DNA of 7,228 nt from positions 1-7,228 of the forward strand of contig JAGXHH010000186.1 in assembly GCA_024636355.1 (NCBI GenBank). Reading direction: 5' to 3'. The number at the start of each line of letters is the position of its first letter. The first letter of the stretch is position 1. The position numbers and the translations under genes were made by a program. Positions 5,901-7,228 of the stretch are shown one piece after another. The notes below the pieces were generated by a model, which saw nothing but the letters and a program-made list of their open reading frames with translations, ran no database searches and was not told where the DNA came from. This DNA is from Desulfobacteraceae bacterium. GTDB lineage: Bacteria; Desulfobacterota; Desulfobacteria; Desulfobacterales; Desulfosalsimonadaceae.

Positions 5901-5962
5901 GAATGTTTTTGAACCGGGATTTTCTGATTCGGCCTGCCGACTCCCCAATTCTGATTTTGTTT

Positions 5963-7228
5963 TCAGTTCTTTTCCGCAATTCTCCCGGCTGTCCGGATCT
6001 TTTCCCGCAGCCGGCCGTACTGCACCAGGGCCGACAGCGCCCGGGCGGCCCGGTTCGGGCTGGGAAACACCGGGACGCCTGCCGCATACAGCCCCCGGAT
6101 AAACCGGCTTTCCCCGGTATAAAATGAAAACCCGATAAACGGCTTTGGAGCGCCGAGCATCTTCCGGGCCATATTTTCAGCCTGGTCGTCCATGTACTTT
6201 TCCGTTTCCGCTTCGGCGCGCTCCCCGGTGATCCCGAACGTTTCCATGGCCCTTAGTATCGAGTGCTTCGGCATCATCAGGTACATCATCATGGCATCGG
6301 TATTTTCGTCTTCGAGCATGATCTGGGGCAGCACATCCGTATAATCCGTGTTCCGCTTCAAAAACGTCAGGTCGATCGGATTGTTCATGCTCCCGGTATG
6401 GGGCACGTATTCGGCCAGCTTCTGCCGTGTCGCATCTGATATCGGCGGCAGGACGAGGCCGGCCCGGTCGCAGGCGTCCGCAGCCACGCCGCCGGGGCCG
6501 CCGGAATGGGTCTGGATAAGCACCCGGTTGCCTTTGGGGCGCTTGCATGTGCCCAGGACCCAGCAGTAGTCGAAAAGCTCCTCGATGGATGTCGCCCGGA
6601 TCACCCCGCTCTGGCGAAACACCCCGTCATAGACCCGGTCCGGTCCGGCGAGCGCCCCGGTATGGGACAAACCGGCTCGCCTGCCGGCTTCCGATCCCCC
6701 TACGTAATAGGCGACAATCGGCTTGTCGGGCGCGATGGCCCGGGCCGTTTCGATGAACTCCCGGCCCCGTCGGATCGTTTCGATATACAACCCGATCACC
6801 TTGGTATGCGGGCATGCGGCCAGATACTCCAGGCAGTCGACAATATCGATGTCCGCCTCGTTTCCGACCGAAAACCCCGTGGAAAACCCGAGACCGAACC
6901 GGTTAAGGTAGGGAAACATCTGGGTGATGAAGCTGCCGCGCTGGGAGGCCATGCCGATAAAACCCGGTGCCTGCTCATAGGGAAAAAACGTGGCGTTAAA
7001 CTTGTGGTGGGAATTGATCGTGCCGATGCAGTTGGGACCGAGAAACCGGATGCCATAGCGGGCGGCCGTATCTTTTAATTCCTGCTGCAGCTGCACCCCG
7101 TCGCCGCCGCTTTCCGCAAAGCCGCCGGAGACCACGATGACCGACCGGATGCCTTTTTTGCCGCACTCTTCGAGTTTTTCCAGCACGATTTTCGTCGGCA
7201 GCACCATGACGGCCAGATCCGGGGTTTC
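5963..7228 (-). CDS. acyl-CoA synthetase (ADP-forming) alpha-type protein, 5' end beyond the right edge
   Basis: The visible 421 residues begin ETPDLAVMVLPTKIV at the window edge, so the methionine at 7207 is internal and the start lies to the right. The first part is the second half of a Rossmann-type CoA-binding domain (VIVVSGGFAESG, then YGIRFLGPNCIGTIN). Succinyl-CoA-ligase-like domains follow: GMASQRGSF, GFSTGFSVGNEADIDIVDCLEYLA and VIGLYIETIRRGREF. SHTGALAG carries the histidine (visible residue 189) that is phosphorylated in ADP-forming acetyl-CoA synthetases. Such enzymes interconvert acyl-CoA plus ADP and phosphate with the free acid plus ATP. The protein stops after the ligase domains (GRLREKIRTAGRIAEKN) with no ATP-grasp domain, so it is an alpha-subunit-like form needing a separate beta partner, unless the ATP-grasp part precedes it beyond the edge. 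The acyl substrate is unknown. Protein lysine acetyltransferases of the Pat type share these domains, but the GNAT domain would not be seen here. Confidence 0.85.
   Translation of the reverse strand, partial: ETPDLAVMVLPTKIVLEKLEECGKKGIRSVIVVSGGFAESGGDGVQLQQELKDTAARYGIRFLGPNCIGTINSHHKFNATFFPYEQAPGFIGMASQRGSFITQMFPYLNRFGLGFSTGFSVGNEADIDIVDCLEYLAACPHTKVIGLYIETIRRGREFIETARAIAPDKPIVAYYVGGSEAGRRAGLSHTGALAGPDRVYDGVFRQSGVIRATSIEELFDYCWVLGTCKRPKGNRVLIQTHSGGPGGVAADACDRAGLVLPPISDATRQKLAEYVPHTGSMNNPIDLTFLKRNTDYTDVLPQIMLEDENTDAMMMYLMMPKHSILRAMETFGITGERAEAETEKYMDDQAENMARKMLGAPKPFIGFSFYTGESRFIRGLYAAGVPVFPSPNRAARALSALVQYGRLREKIRTAGRIAEKN

Noticed and set aside
5848..6087. 79-residue minus-strand frame containing a HHEGHEEN motif
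   Set aside because: It overlaps the acyl-CoA synthetase C-terminus out of frame, and its motif is merely the translated repeat.
6506..7078. 190-residue plus-strand frame antisense to the acyl-CoA synthetase
   Set aside because: No family motifs; it lies wholly opposite a conserved coding region of GC-rich codon use.
1..7228. CRISPR array, tRNA, rRNA or insertion sequence
   Set aside because: No regularly spaced repeats, cloverleaf, ribosomal sequence or transposase reading frame was recognised.

Overview
The window looks like ordinary chromosome from a Gram-negative bacterium, most likely a Desulfobacterota (sulfate-reducer-like) genome. This is inference. It rests on the combination of a proteobacterial-type citrate synthase, an outer-membrane barrel protein of the TIGR04219 kind, an ADP-forming acyl-CoA synthetase alpha-type protein and intergenic repeats built on CATGAAGNN units. 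No rRNA or marker gene is present to settle the taxonomy.

Layout from left to right. Positions 1-542 (minus) hold the 5' part of an alpha/beta hydrolase that runs off the left edge. A perfect 10-bp hairpin and a divergent intergenic stretch separate it from a complete recN (726-2435, plus), the SMC-like double-strand-break repair ATPase. A 258-base convergent gap (2436-2693) follows. It holds three tandem CATGAAGNN units, a 19-bp inverted repeat and a 24-bp near-perfect palindrome. Next is a signal-peptide-bearing outer-membrane barrel protein (2694-3464, minus), then a divergent region with a good sigma70-type promoter facing a complete type II citrate synthase gene (gltA, 3704-4999, plus). 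A nested hairpin at 5048-5106 with T-runs on both sides looks like a bidirectional terminator between gltA and the convergent toxin-antitoxin pair. That pair is a BrnT-family toxin (5480-5782) followed, with a 4-base overlap, by a ribbon-helix-helix antitoxin (5217-5483), both minus. The gap upstream of the toxin holds a candidate promoter with an overlapping dyad, a short perfect hairpin, and a second copy, in opposite orientation, of the repeat at the recN end. The right end (5963-7228, minus) is the C-terminal part of an acyl-CoA synthetase alpha-type protein (CoA-binding / succinyl-CoA-ligase-like domains with the phospho-histidine) that enters from the right edge.

The genes do not form one pathway. 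gltA and the acyl-CoA synthetase both belong to central carbon / acyl-CoA metabolism, recN is housekeeping repair, and brnTA is the only clearly accessory module. No convincing new multi-gene system is visible. The parts that standard annotation leaves unexplained are the intergenic repeats and palindromes.
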